Source: Colwellia demingiae
GTDB taxonomy: Bacteria > Pseudomonadota > Gammaproteobacteria > Enterobacterales > Alteromonadaceae
Length of the DNA: 64,000 bases
Assembly (NCBI RefSeq): GCF_007954275.1
Contig: NZ_VOLT01000001.1
Coordinates: 496,001-560,000, forward strand
Reading direction: 5' to 3'
Below the pieces are notes generated by a model. The model saw nothing but the letters and a program-made list of their open reading frames with translations. It was not told the DNA's origin and searched no databases. Below are positions 1-8,209 of this stretch, in pieces. The stretch's first letter is position 1; each line of letters begins with the position of its first letter. The position numbers and the translations under genes were made by a program.

Positions 1-699
1 CAGATGGTTGAAGCTGCGGATCAAGCGGTTAATGCCAGTCGCTCTGCAACATCGACGGTTAGTGGGTTATTGAGAGTAGCAGCGCCAAAATCACTAGCAA
101 ATAAGGTATTACGACCACTCTTTGTTGAGTTTTTAAAATGCTATCCAGACATTCAGTTGCACGTAAAAGTAACCGACCGTATTCTGGATCCTATCCATGA
201 CGGTGTCGATTTCTTGATTCATATTAATGATTATCCAATTGAAGCCTTGGTAAATGTTAAAATTGGTCGCGTTGAACAGGTGTTATGTGCCAGTCCTGAT
301 TTCTTAAAAAACCATACTCTGCCAACACATCCCGATGATTTGAAATATTTAGCATGTATTTGTTTAGGCGAAAACATGGCCGATAATCGTTGGCGATTTA
401 GTAATAATAATCAACAAACAACCATACAAGTGACTGGATCATATTTACTTAACCACAGTGAAATGCGTCGAGATGCGATTGAACAGGGATTTGGTGTTGG
501 CCCTTTGCCGGATTATATCGCGCAACAGGGTATTGAAACGGGGAAACTCATTCCGCTATTAGAAGATTGGCAGTTACAAGGTAATTATCAAGGTGATATT
601 TGTTTGCAGTATGTGCAAAGTAAATATATGCCTAATAAAAATCGCATGTTTATCGATTTTATGAAACAAAAGTTACTTATAATTCAGCCTGATTCATAA
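1..699 (+). CDS. LysR-family transcriptional regulator, 3' part only
   Basis: The reading frame is open from base 1, so the gene starts outside the window and its N-terminal winged helix-turn-helix is missing. What remains (about 232 residues) is the LysR effector-binding domain. It opens with the typical 'SGLLRVAAPKSLA' strand and continues with the 'FLKCYPDIQLHVKVTDR' and 'DGVDFLIHI' segments that follow it in this family. A late 'EQGFGVGPLPDYIAQ' segment matches the usual 'G.GIA.LP' region. It should bind DNA and respond to a small co-inducer, but the effector and target genes cannot be read from this fragment. The family call is secure; the regulated pathway is unknown. Confidence 0.88.
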   Translation, partial: QMVEAADQAVNASRSATSTVSGLLRVAAPKSLANKVLRPLFVEFLKCYPDIQLHVKVTDRILDPIHDGVDFLIHINDYPIEALVNVKIGRVEQVLCASPDFLKNHTLPTHPDDLKYLACICLGENMADNRWRFSNNNQQTTIQVTGSYLLNHSEMRRDAIEQGFGVGPLPDYIAQQGIETGKLIPLLEDWQLQGNYQGDICLQYVQSKYMPNKNRMFIDFMKQKLLIIQPDS

Positions 700-922
700 G
701 TAGTGGTTCGGGTCAGTTGCCGTTAACATTGAGAATTACCTTATGACTTCTTTTCGCTAAAAGCTGACATTGGTCCGTTAACTTTATTTGCTAACTTTTC
801 GTTGCAAGAGCTAGCATCACTCTAATGTCCGCTATCTTCTAGGCTAGCGAGCATATATACTCTAACGCGAAATCGTCCCCAAACCAGCAAGAAAGCTAAA
901 TCGAAAATGCCCAGATTAACCG

Positions 923-928
923 TATAAT
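923..928 (+). promoter_or_regulatory. candidate -10 box of the pseudouridine synthase gene
   Basis: A perfect TATAAT lies 38 bases before the rluE-like start codon. No good -35 hexamer stands 16-18 bases upstream, so this is a plausible but unproven promoter. Confidence 0.4.
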
Positions 929-966
929 GCGATACCACTCAGACTTTACGATCAAGGCCATGTTTA

Positions 967-1596
967 ATGCCAAGCACTAACCAAACCAGTTTAGCTGAAC
1001 TCGCTGAGCCAAGCCAAAATCACCAGCACTTCAAAATATTTAAGCCTTATGGTTTTTTAAGTCAGTTTTTACCCGAATCACGAAAGAAGAAACATCTTCT
1101 TGGCGAGCTATGTAACTTCCCCGATAAAACGATGGCTATTGGCCGATTAGATCACGACTCTGAAGGGTTATTGTTACTCACTACCGACGGTATGATGAGC
1201 TACAAAGTCAGAAGTAAAGGCATAGAAAAAGAGTACTACGTTCAAGTTGATGGAGCTATCACTACTGAAGCAATGTTACTGTTACAAAATGGTGTTGAGA
1301 TTAGTGTTAATGGGGATAAATATCTAACCCTACCTTGTAAAGCGTCCAAGTTAGACCATGAACCTCAACTTCCCACACGTGGTCGTAAAATCCGCGATCC
1401 GAGACATGGTCCTACTAGCTGGATCTCTATCACTCTCTGTGAAGGGAAAAATCGTCAGATAAGAAAAATGACGGCTGCAGTAGGCTTTGCCACATTAAGA
1501 CTGGTAAGAGTGCGGATTGGCGACATCCATATCGATAGTATGATTGCCAGTGACGTTGTTACGCTACCTAATCTTGACGCCGCACTTAATCGCTAA
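967..1596 (+). CDS. rluE: 23S rRNA pseudouridine synthase, RsuA/RluE type
   Basis: A 209-residue enzyme of the RsuA/RluB/RluE/RluF family, which converts a uridine in rRNA to pseudouridine. The diagnostic motif 'GRLDHDSEGLLLLTTDG' is near residues 57-73, and its Asp (GRLD) is the catalytic nucleophile. The downstream 'EGKNRQIRKM' motif is also intact. The protein begins almost directly with the catalytic domain and has no S4 RNA-binding domain. Within this family that is the RluE pattern, so 23S rRNA (U2457 by E. coli numbering) is the probable target. The symbol rests on architecture, not a database match. An AAGG at about 955-958 could be the ribosome binding site. It converges with the Rho-like gene, with only 37 bases between them. 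Confidence 0.75.
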   Translation: MPSTNQTSLAELAEPSQNHQHFKIFKPYGFLSQFLPESRKKKHLLGELCNFPDKTMAIGRLDHDSEGLLLLTTDGMMSYKVRSKGIEKEYYVQVDGAITTEAMLLLQNGVEISVNGDKYLTLPCKASKLDHEPQLPTRGRKIRDPRHGPTSWISITLCEGKNRQIRKMTAAVGFATLRLVRVRIGDIHIDSMIASDVVTLPNLDAALNR

Positions 1597-1633
1597 TGCC
1601 TCAATCATTAAACCCTTTGTGCTCCAAACACAA

Positions 1634-2578
1634 CTAACGGTTCAGCAGCTCAGCATTCGTTGGATATTTCTCAAGCAACTCAACAAGTGTCCGAGCACCA
1701 TCTGCAGGTTTAAGACTGGTAAGTGCTCTTCGTAAAACTCTTACCTTTTCGATATCGTTCGAATTGAGAAGAAGCTCCTCACGGCGCGTGCTACTTTTAG
1801 CAATATCCAACGCGGGAAAAATTCGCTGATTTGCAGCCTCGCGTGATAAAACGATTTCCATATTACCCGTCCCCTTGAATTCCTCAAATATCACCTGATC
1901 CATCCGGCTTCCAGTATCAACAAGTATGGTCGCTAAAATGGTAATTGAACCACCATTTTCAATATTTCTGGCTGTACCAAACAGTTTTCGTGGTATTTCC
2001 ATCGCTCGAGCATCAATTCCGCCCGACATAGTACGACCACTGCTCTTTTGATTTGCATTATATACTCGGGTGAGCCTTGTGAGAGAATCAATGACAATCA
2101 TAACATTGTGACCTTCGCCAGCTTCTCTACGAGCGATGTTAAGAAGCTCGTTGGTTACACGTAGGTGATGATCATAGTTTTCATCTGTGGATGAGGCGTA
2201 TACTTTTGCTGGCACGCTACGTTTAAAATCCGTCACTTCTTCCGGTCGTTCATCAATGAGTAATGCATAAAGCTTTATATCGGGATAAGCTTCGCCCACA
2301 GCCTGGCAAATATGTTTTAAAAAGGTCGTTTTTCCAGAACCTGGCGGAGCAACAATTAAACCTCTCTGCCCCATTCCGATTGGCGTTATCAAATCCATAG
2401 CTCGCGTGGAGAGTTGCTGGGAGCCTAACTCTAGTTTAATACACTGATCGGGATTGATGGCTATGCCATTTAAAAAACGCTTTTGTGGGTCTTTATGAAA
2501 TACATCCTTAACCACTTCCTCTACTGGCTTAGATACTATTTTTCTTTTCACATTCAGTGTTAATATTTTTCTTGTCAT
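1634..2578 (-). CDS. short Rho-like RNA/ATP motor protein (no N-terminal RNA-binding domain)
   Basis: This 314-residue protein matches the C-terminal RecA-like motor of transcription terminator Rho almost end to end. Walker A is APPGSGKTT (residues 77-85). 'LLIDERPEEVTDFKR', the Walker B strand 'VMIVIDSLTRL', the Q-loop region 'SGGIDARAMEIPRKLFG' and the R-loop region 'DTGSRMDQVIFEEFKGTG' are all present. Normal Rho is about 420 residues. Here the N-terminal helix bundle and OB-fold primary RNA-binding site are replaced by some 35 lysine-rich residues. The sequence upstream has stops in every reading, so the domain was not simply lost to a frameshift. The motif wording (DARAMEIPRKLFG, TRREE) resembles Rho of planctomycetes/verrucomicrobia more than E. 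coli Rho, as I recall them. It is probably a second Rho paralogue with an altered role, beside a normal rho elsewhere. Confidence 0.8.
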   Translation of the reverse strand: MTRKILTLNVKRKIVSKPVEEVVKDVFHKDPQKRFLNGIAINPDQCIKLELGSQQLSTRAMDLITPIGMGQRGLIVAPPGSGKTTFLKHICQAVGEAYPDIKLYALLIDERPEEVTDFKRSVPAKVYASSTDENYDHHLRVTNELLNIARREAGEGHNVMIVIDSLTRLTRVYNANQKSSGRTMSGGIDARAMEIPRKLFGTARNIENGGSITILATILVDTGSRMDQVIFEEFKGTGNMEIVLSREAANQRIFPALDIAKSSTRREELLLNSNDIEKVRVLRRALTSLKPADGARTLVELLEKYPTNAELLNR

Positions 2579-3262
2579 AATATCGCTTTATAGCTCTAGA
2601 TAATTAAGTGTTTTTTGACGTGTCACCGTAGTCTAACGCAGTTAACAATTTATTATGTTGACCGTGAAAGGTTAGCCACCTTGTCAGGTTATATTTTATA
2701 AAAATAGATAATAACGCATTAGAAAAAGTATTGATAAACATCAATACAAAAATGTATAAAAAGCCACAAAGAAGTATAAATTAAGGCTGAAATTCTATCT
2801 CGCTTTATGTCCCCAAAGTGCCCAATACAATAATTTTTAAGGCCCCAACAACAAATGCTTGATACAGCTAATAGTTACTCATTGCTTTTCTAACTGCAGC
2901 GATCCGAAAAGCGGTAGTAAGCATCAATGATTACCTTATTATTTCTAATAGCCTTGAGTTCAAATGGTGAATGCAACGCTATCCTTAATGCAAAAGAGCA
3001 TATTGATGAAAAGAAATCGTATTACCTATATTGAAAAGCTGTTCACAAAGCACTCATCTGTAGTCAAAAACATACTGTTAATTCTCTAGAAAATAAATCG
3101 TTAATAAATGACATGATTAATAGCAATTTTTAACACGACAAACCATTACAAATTATTATCATTATCATGACAATTGATAATTTTTAATTATGAATTGTTC
3201 GGCGTAAGATTACCTCATCGAAACGAAGTACGAACTAATCAATATAATTTTTGGAGTAAGTT
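2579..3262. other. 684-base stretch without a recognisable gene
   Basis: AT-rich DNA between the divergent Rho-like and VOC genes. No open frame of convincing length or codon pattern is visible, nor any RNA gene. A Fur-box-like sequence lies at 3148-3166. The rest holds the two 5' leaders and unexplained sequence. Confidence 0.6.
3148..3166 (-). promoter_or_regulatory. Fur-box-like sequence upstream of VOC gene
   Basis: The minus strand contains GATAATGATAATaat, two consecutive copies of the Fur hexamer. Over 19 bases, 15 agree with the E. coli Fur consensus. It lies about 100 bases before the VOC gene start. In AT-rich DNA such matches arise by chance, so this is suggestive only. Confidence 0.35.
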
Positions 3263-3748
3263 ATGAAAATGAATCACGTAGGTCTCATGGTTGGTGATAT
3301 GGATAAAGCGGTTGAGTTTTACACTAAAGCGCTTGGTCTAAAAATTGTAATGGGTAACACTAAGGTAAAAGAAGAGCGTGAAACTGCCATTGGCAGAATG
3401 TGTGTGGCTGTTTTTGGTGAAGGCTTTAAAGGATTTAATATTGCGCACCTAGTAACGACTGACGGTATTGGTGTTGAAATGTTTGAAATGAAAGAGCGTC
3501 AAGAACGTCACGAAGTTGATTTCTCACGCCTTGGTATATTCCACTTCTGTCTTCAAACAGATGACTTCGAAGGTGCTATTGCGCGTACTGAGCAATATGG
3601 CGGTAAAGTGCGTATGGACATTATGCGCTACCATCCAGAAGACGACAGTAAACAAGCAAAAATGGTGTACTTAGAAGACCCGTTTGGCAATTTATTTGAG
3701 CTTTACTCGCACTCTTATGAAGAAACTTACGCTTCTGATTACGAGTAA
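3263..3748 (+). CDS. VOC-superfamily (glyoxalase/dioxygenase fold) protein
   Basis: A 161-residue cytoplasmic protein made of two beta-alpha-beta-beta-beta halves of the vicinal oxygen chelate fold. It starts with 'MNHVGLMVGDMDKAVEFYTKALGL', where His5 would be the first metal ligand. A further Glu in 'GVEMFEM', a His in 'GIFHFCLQT' and a Glu in 'DPFGNLFELYS' complete the usual 2-His/2-Glu arrangement. Members include lactoylglutathione lyases, epimerases and dioxygenases, and the substrate cannot be told from sequence. A strong GGAG ribosome site stands before the start. The gene is monocistronic: a hairpin terminator follows at once and a possible Fur site lies upstream. Confidence 0.85.
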   Translation: MKMNHVGLMVGDMDKAVEFYTKALGLKIVMGNTKVKEERETAIGRMCVAVFGEGFKGFNIAHLVTTDGIGVEMFEMKERQERHEVDFSRLGIFHFCLQTDDFEGAIARTEQYGGKVRMDIMRYHPEDDSKQAKMVYLEDPFGNLFELYSHSYEETYASDYE

Positions 3749-3784
3749 TCGATTTAACGTAACACACGTTAAACGAATTATTTG

Positions 3785-3810
3785 AAGGCTACCTAATGGT
3801 GGCCTTTTTT
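3785..3810 (+). terminator. Rho-independent terminator of the VOC gene
   Basis: Inverted arms AAGGCTACC and GGTGGCCTT (one G-U pair) around a TAAT loop, running into a T tract, 37 bases after the VOC stop codon. Confidence 0.85.
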
Positions 3811-4077
3811 GTATCTGGCTGTAATAGAATAGTAACTTTGGCTATGTTTGTTGAGGTATCAGTAAAATATTCTAAGTCGCTTTGTGCCTCTTTGCGAGAT
3901 AGAACTAATGGTCACTTTTGCCACATTGAGGACATTAACTAATGAAGGTTTAAAGCTGATTCAGATTAGATTTTGTATCGATAACGCTACCTTAAGCGGC
4001 GAAATCTTGCTGGCTAAAATATTGAACGCAGTGAAAATAGCCAGCTATATGTTGTCCGTTTAAAGGTCTTGTTACCC
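3811..4077. other. intergenic spacer, nothing recognised
   Basis: Between the VOC terminator and the 3' end of the membrane protein on the opposite strand I see no gene, repeat or clear regulatory site. Confidence 0.6.
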
Positions 4078-5118
4078 TTATATCCAAATTAATGAGAAAA
4101 TTGTATTTGCTATTAAACCTACAAAAATACCAATGAAAAGCTCCTTAAATAACAATAAATATCTAAATGGACTTACGGATGATTGACCATGTTTTTGAAT
4201 GTCTGCTGAAGTAGCCAACATCCAAGATCTAGACTGTATCACTGCTGATCTCCCTAACCTATCTGATAACATTCCCGAAACAAACCCAAGTAACACTACA
4301 TAAAAAAGACTACCGACGATAAAATAGATCAAAGACGTGGAGTCTGAACCACTAATGAGTTGGTTTAAGGCAGACCTTATAAATTCATCTTTATCTTGTA
4401 TTTCTAAAATTTTAGATATGGAATCAACCTGACCTTCTTGCCAAAAGTTATAACCAAATATTATCCCCAATAAGCCAACACCAAAACATAAAAATCCTGC
4501 AACCCCCGTTATATATCCACTTAATTTATTCCATACTCTAACTAACTTGGGCGATTGAATAGTATGATTTCCTAGAAAATCTTCAAATAGATTTACAATA
4601 TCATTTGCCCAAGTTCTTTCAGTGTGCGAAATTGAAATTGAAATCTTACTTTCTGGGGCGGGTGTTCGATAGGAATAAATTGATTCATCGCCTTTTTGAA
4701 CGCCAGGTGATATTGAAATGGCAACAGTCTGTTTTTCTGGGTTCTTTTTGTTTGGAAATTGAATCAAGAAAACAAATTCTAAAGATATATTTCGAGTTGT
4801 TGATTTTTTTAATTCATTGAAAGAAAAGAATTCCTCGGGAGAATTTAGACTTACGTGTCCTCCTCCTGAAAAAAACATCTGAGCGTGAAAAGATATAATT
4901 TCGCCTGAGTTCTGCAGTCCTCTTTGCCCAAGTAATATATAGAACTGACGAAGGTCTTCAACTCTCAACTCAAATAAACAATCGAAACTTCTCTCTAATG
5001 TTTGTCCTTTACTAATCAAAGAACTAATAAACTCTGCAAACTCATCGGGCTTACAGGGAAGTGTTATTTTAAAATCATTTTGATCTTCATCCCTTTCAAC
5101 TACAACACCATTACTCAT
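4078..5118 (-). CDS. unknown membrane protein with large N-terminal soluble domain
   Basis: I do not recognise this 346-residue protein. The first ~200 residues are soluble, mixed and without known motifs. The last third has three probable membrane helices: 'ITGVAGFLCFGVGLLGIIFGY', 'LIYFIVGSLFYVVLLGFVSGM', and one at the extreme C-terminus beginning 'ELFIGIFVGLIANTIFSL'. A hydrophilic stretch lies between helices one and two. An in-frame ATG four codons upstream exists at 5130. I chose 5118 because GGAG sits seven bases before it. It is a lone gene with diverging and converging neighbours. Anchored domains of this kind occur in defence and sensing proteins, but nothing here assigns it. Confidence 0.65.
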   Translation of the reverse strand: MSNGVVVERDEDQNDFKITLPCKPDEFAEFISSLISKGQTLERSFDCLFELRVEDLRQFYILLGQRGLQNSGEIISFHAQMFFSGGGHVSLNSPEEFFSFNELKKSTTRNISLEFVFLIQFPNKKNPEKQTVAISISPGVQKGDESIYSYRTPAPESKISISISHTERTWANDIVNLFEDFLGNHTIQSPKLVRVWNKLSGYITGVAGFLCFGVGLLGIIFGYNFWQEGQVDSISKILEIQDKDEFIRSALNQLISGSDSTSLIYFIVGSLFYVVLLGFVSGMLSDRLGRSAVIQSRSWMLATSADIQKHGQSSVSPFRYLLLFKELFIGIFVGLIANTIFSLIWI

Positions 5119-5561
5119 TAGATACTCCATTCTGCTTATTGGGAGGCATGGTACCTTATTTCAATAAGTCACCATGCCTCCTTTTATAATTCATTGAGTT
5201 CAACCATAACGATTAATCCAATGGTTTTCAAGGCATTAACAAGATCTAGGCTTTATACGCTTAGTTGAAAGAAGGCGCTATACTTTCTTTCTCGCAAAAA
5301 GTGTAAACTTCTGGTGGAACTGTACATAAAATCAGTTACAGAACAAACTTAATTCATTAGAAAATACATGGGAAAATTTTTAACTGTAATGTCTGCAATG
5401 CGCACAAAGTGATCATAATTACTGTGCAGCTAAGTACCCCAAAGCGTGTTGGAACTAAACGCTTTGTGTGATGCCAAAGCTGACATTATGTAAGACAAAA
5501 GCCTAGCTATTATTATTTTTAGTTATAATGAAGTATAAATACATATTATTAAGGATCACTA
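5119..5561. other. divergent intergenic region with one inverted repeat
   Basis: Promoter-bearing spacer between two divergent genes. It contains an 8-base inverted repeat, CAAAGCGT/ACGCTTTG, with an 11-base loop at 5440-5466. This could be an operator or an orphan hairpin. No small gene is convincing. Confidence 0.5.
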
Positions 5562-6323
5562 TTGTTGTCTAATAAAGATAAAATTAGAAAGCTGCTTAAA
5601 GGTATAGAAACTGGTGATCCTGATGCAGCATTAGTTGTAAATGAAAATAAGTACATCCAGCATAATCCGCATACAAAAGAAGGAAACATTGGATTAGCAG
5701 AGCTATTTAAACAAATAGCAAAGACGGGACCACGCGTAAACATGATTCGGGTATTTGAAGATGAAGATTTTGTCTTCGCACATATGGAGTATCATTTTTC
5801 AAGTTTAAAAGTAGCGTTTGAAGTATTCCGTTTTGAGGATGGTTTTGCTGTAGAGCATTGGGACAACATGCAACCCATGCAAGAAGTTAATGCTTCTGGT
5901 AGAAGCATGTTGGATGGCTCTGTAATTTCAGAAGATCATGACCTCACAGAGTTTAATCGGAATAGAATCACTTTGTTTGTAAATGAGATTTTAATTAAAC
6001 GAAATCTGGATCTATTAACAGACTTTATTTCTAATGATAATTTTATCCAACACAGTCCATTACTTGCTGATGGTATATCTGCTTTGCGCTCAGCACTCAG
6101 CGATATATCAGAGGAAAAATACAAAATATCCTATTCTAGAATTCATCGTGTATTAGCTGAAGGAAACTTTGTATTGAGTATAAGTGAGGGGCTACTTGAT
6201 GGAAAACATTGTTCATTCTATGATTTATTTCGTGTAGCACAGGGTAAAGTTGTTGAGCATTGGGATACTGTCGAAGCAATTCCATCTCGTACAGAATGGA
6301 AAAATGAGAATGGTAAGTTTTAA
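5562..6323 (+). CDS. tandem NTF2/SnoaL-like domain protein
   Basis: A 253-residue protein with two copies of a SnoaL-like (NTF2 fold) domain. The first covers about residues 1-105, ending in 'FRFEDGFAVEHWDNMQ'. The second covers about residues 130-250, ending in 'FRVAQGKVVEHWDTVEA'. The shared '[FY]IQH[NS]P' and 'VEHWD' signatures show an internal duplication. Such domains are cone-shaped pockets used by isomerases, aldol-type enzymes or ligand binders, and the predicted SnoaL-like family of COG4922 is the closest I can name. The start is TTG with AAGGA six bases upstream; a second TTG directly follows. The gene stands alone and its function is unknown. Confidence 0.75.
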   Translation: MLSNKDKIRKLLKGIETGDPDAALVVNENKYIQHNPHTKEGNIGLAELFKQIAKTGPRVNMIRVFEDEDFVFAHMEYHFSSLKVAFEVFRFEDGFAVEHWDNMQPMQEVNASGRSMLDGSVISEDHDLTEFNRNRITLFVNEILIKRNLDLLTDFISNDNFIQHSPLLADGISALRSALSDISEEKYKISYSRIHRVLAEGNFVLSISEGLLDGKHCSFYDLFRVAQGKVVEHWDTVEAIPSRTEWKNENGKF

Positions 6324-6698
6324 TCTATAGGTAGCTCAATGAATTAGCTTTGTAATTTAAATATTGAAAAGACAATTCAGTTGAATAAAAGTCCTAAGTA
6401 GCCTTAAAAATTATTAGGCCTACTTATAATAGGTACAAACGAAGTCCTATTCTAGGCTAGTTTAAAAGCGGTAACGAACACCAGCAACATACCAATTAAA
6501 GCGGTATCTTCATCAAAAGATCCTCTCTTTAAATTGTTTTATTCAGTAACGTACTCCTCATTATTTATTAAGACCCATACACTCTCTGCGGATATTTCCC
6601 CCTTGGATACTATTAATAATTATATCTAAGGGGGGGAATGTACTCTTTTACTGATTATTTACTGATTATTTACTGATTATTTACTGATTATTTACTGA
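6324..6698. other. 375-base spacer containing a G7 run and tandem repeats
   Basis: This lies between convergent genes. It holds several short inverted motifs without a clear terminator, a run of seven G at about 6630, and most of the 11-base tandem repeat at 6650-6704. No gene was seen. Confidence 0.6.
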
Positions 6699-6704
6699 TT
6701 ATTT
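6650..6704. repeat. five perfect tandem copies of an 11-base unit
   Basis: The unit ACTGATTATTT is repeated five times without a mismatch. The last copy overlaps the stop codon (6699-6701) of the PQQ-linked ABC permease, so copy-number change would alter only the 3' untranslated region. The 11-base period is close to one helical turn. Confidence 0.97.
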
Positions 6705-7481
6705 ACGTCCATGAAGGGGCTTAAAACTCATTAGAGCAAAAAACGATGCAATGCTTGTTGCGATTAACACCGTTGTCAGAGCAAGGATATTCATTTGTCC
6801 ATAAAGCGCAAACCGCAATAACTCAACACAAGCGGTAAAAGGATTGAACTGACAAAGCCAATATAACCACAAACTTGCTTCTTGCATTTTCCACAACGGA
6901 TATAAGGCACTGGAAAGAAAAAACATTGGAAAAATAACAAAGTTCATCACACCGGCAAAGTTTTCCAATTGCTTAATTAGATTAGACAACATCAGCCCTA
7001 GCGCGCCGAGAAAAAAGGCAATTAAAAAAATGGCTGGTATTGAGCTAACATAACCCATCAGAGGAATATCAACGTCGACTAACTGCGCAAAGAGTAAAAA
7101 AATTACCACTTGTAAAAGTGACAGCAACGCACTAGCAATCAACTTACAACATAATAAAAAAGGTCGAGGTAGCGGACTCATCAATAAAACTTTCATACTA
7201 CCCATTTCACGGTCATAAACCATAGAAAGCGAACTCTGCATGCCATTAAATAAAATGATCATGCAGCAAAGACCTGGGGTGATATATTGTTGATAAGTAA
7301 TATAAGTGCCGTAAGGTTCCATAATAGAAACACCCAGCGCCGCTCTAAAGCCCGCAGCAAATACAACCAACCACAGTAGTGGTCTGACTAACGCACTCAA
7401 TAACCGCGAACGTTGTTGAAAAAAACGTAATATTTCACGCTTAACAATGCCATTAAAACAGTAAAGATAACGATTGTTCAT
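6699..7481 (-). CDS. ABC-2 type permease of PQQ-linked ABC system
   Basis: A 260-residue inner-membrane protein with six hydrophobic segments and the ABC-2 membrane profile, including 'YDREMGSMKVLLMSPLPRPFLLCCKL' after the second helix. Together with the ATPase next door it should form an export-type ABC transporter. Last gene of a four-gene unit: its start overlaps the ATPase stop (TGATG). The set of binding protein, YVTN beta-propeller, ATPase and permease is found beside quinoprotein alcohol dehydrogenases in many proteobacteria, and I assign it on that context as well as on sequence. The transported substrate is unknown. The stop codon lies inside an 11-base tandem repeat. Confidence 0.85.
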   Translation of the reverse strand: MNNRYLYCFNGIVKREILRFFQQRSRLLSALVRPLLWLVVFAAGFRAALGVSIMEPYGTYITYQQYITPGLCCMIILFNGMQSSLSMVYDREMGSMKVLLMSPLPRPFLLCCKLIASALLSLLQVVIFLLFAQLVDVDIPLMGYVSSIPAIFLIAFFLGALGLMLSNLIKQLENFAGVMNFVIFPMFFLSSALYPLWKMQEASLWLYWLCQFNPFTACVELLRFALYGQMNILALTTVLIATSIASFFALMSFKPLHGRK

Positions 7482-8209
7482 CAGCTGATCTCCGCGCTAG
7501 CCGTTAACGAACGATAAAGCTGATATACATCGGCGACATTATGCTTTTTACATAATTCGCCACTGATACCCTGTGCTTGGATTTTCCCATCATCAATAAT
7601 AATTAATTGATCATCAGCTGCTATTTCATCAATTAAATGCGTTGCCCATAACACACAAATACCTAATTGTTGGCTAAGTGAGCCAACGTATTCGGTGATC
7701 ATTTTTCTGCTATCAATATCTAAACCAACCGTTGCTTCATCGAGTAATAATACTTTGGGTTGATGAATTAACGCTCGGGCAATTTCAACTCGGCGACGAT
7801 GCCCGCCATTTAATGATCTTACTTTATCATTGAGTCGCTGCGTCAATTGAAGTTGAGACAGGATCTCGCTGATATTTTCTAGTGCTTGTGATGAGGAAAT
7901 GCCATGTAGCGCCGCATAATAAGTTAAGTTTTGCTTAACCGATAAATCTAAATCTAGCGTGCTTTGCTGAAAGACCACGCCCATCGACTGCATGATTTTT
8001 GCTCTCTCATGATTTAAGTCATAACCATTGATCTTAATATCTCCTGATGCTGACTGATAAAGGCCCGTTAGCATTGAGAATAAGGTACTTTTTCCTGCGC
8101 CATTAGGGCCAAGTAAAACATTAAAACCACTGTTAATATTTAGGCTTAAACCATCAATGGCCGCTTTTTTACCGTAATAAAAAGTGAGCTCGTTTGTTAC
8201 AATACTCAT
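7481..8209 (-). CDS. ATP-binding subunit of PQQ-linked ABC system
   Basis: A 242-residue ABC ATPase. Walker A is GPNGAGKST (residues ~34-42), the Q-loop is 'VVFQQSTLDLDLSV', and Walker B with the catalytic Glu is 'LLLDEATVGLD'. 'ATHLIDE' carries the H-loop. The signature is 'LNGGHRRRVEIARAL', with GG where LSGGQ is usual, a variation seen in exporters. It powers the neighbouring ABC-2 permease. It is coupled to both neighbours: its start overlaps the propeller stop by four bases and its stop overlaps the permease start by one. The subfamily is that of PQQ-alcohol-dehydrogenase-associated ATPases. Confidence 0.9.
   Translation of the reverse strand: MSIVTNELTFYYGKKAAIDGLSLNINSGFNVLLGPNGAGKSTLFSMLTGLYQSASGDIKINGYDLNHERAKIMQSMGVVFQQSTLDLDLSVKQNLTYYAALHGISSSQALENISEILSQLQLTQRLNDKVRSLNGGHRRRVEIARALIHQPKVLLLDEATVGLDIDSRKMITEYVGSLSQQLGICVLWATHLIDEIAADDQLIIIDDGKIQAQGISGELCKKHNVADVYQLYRSLTASAEIS

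Noticed and set aside
2579..2750. A possible lost N-terminal domain of the Rho-like gene upstream of its start
   Set aside because: All three minus-strand frames are broken by stops and show no OB-fold-like text, so this is not a simple frameshift.
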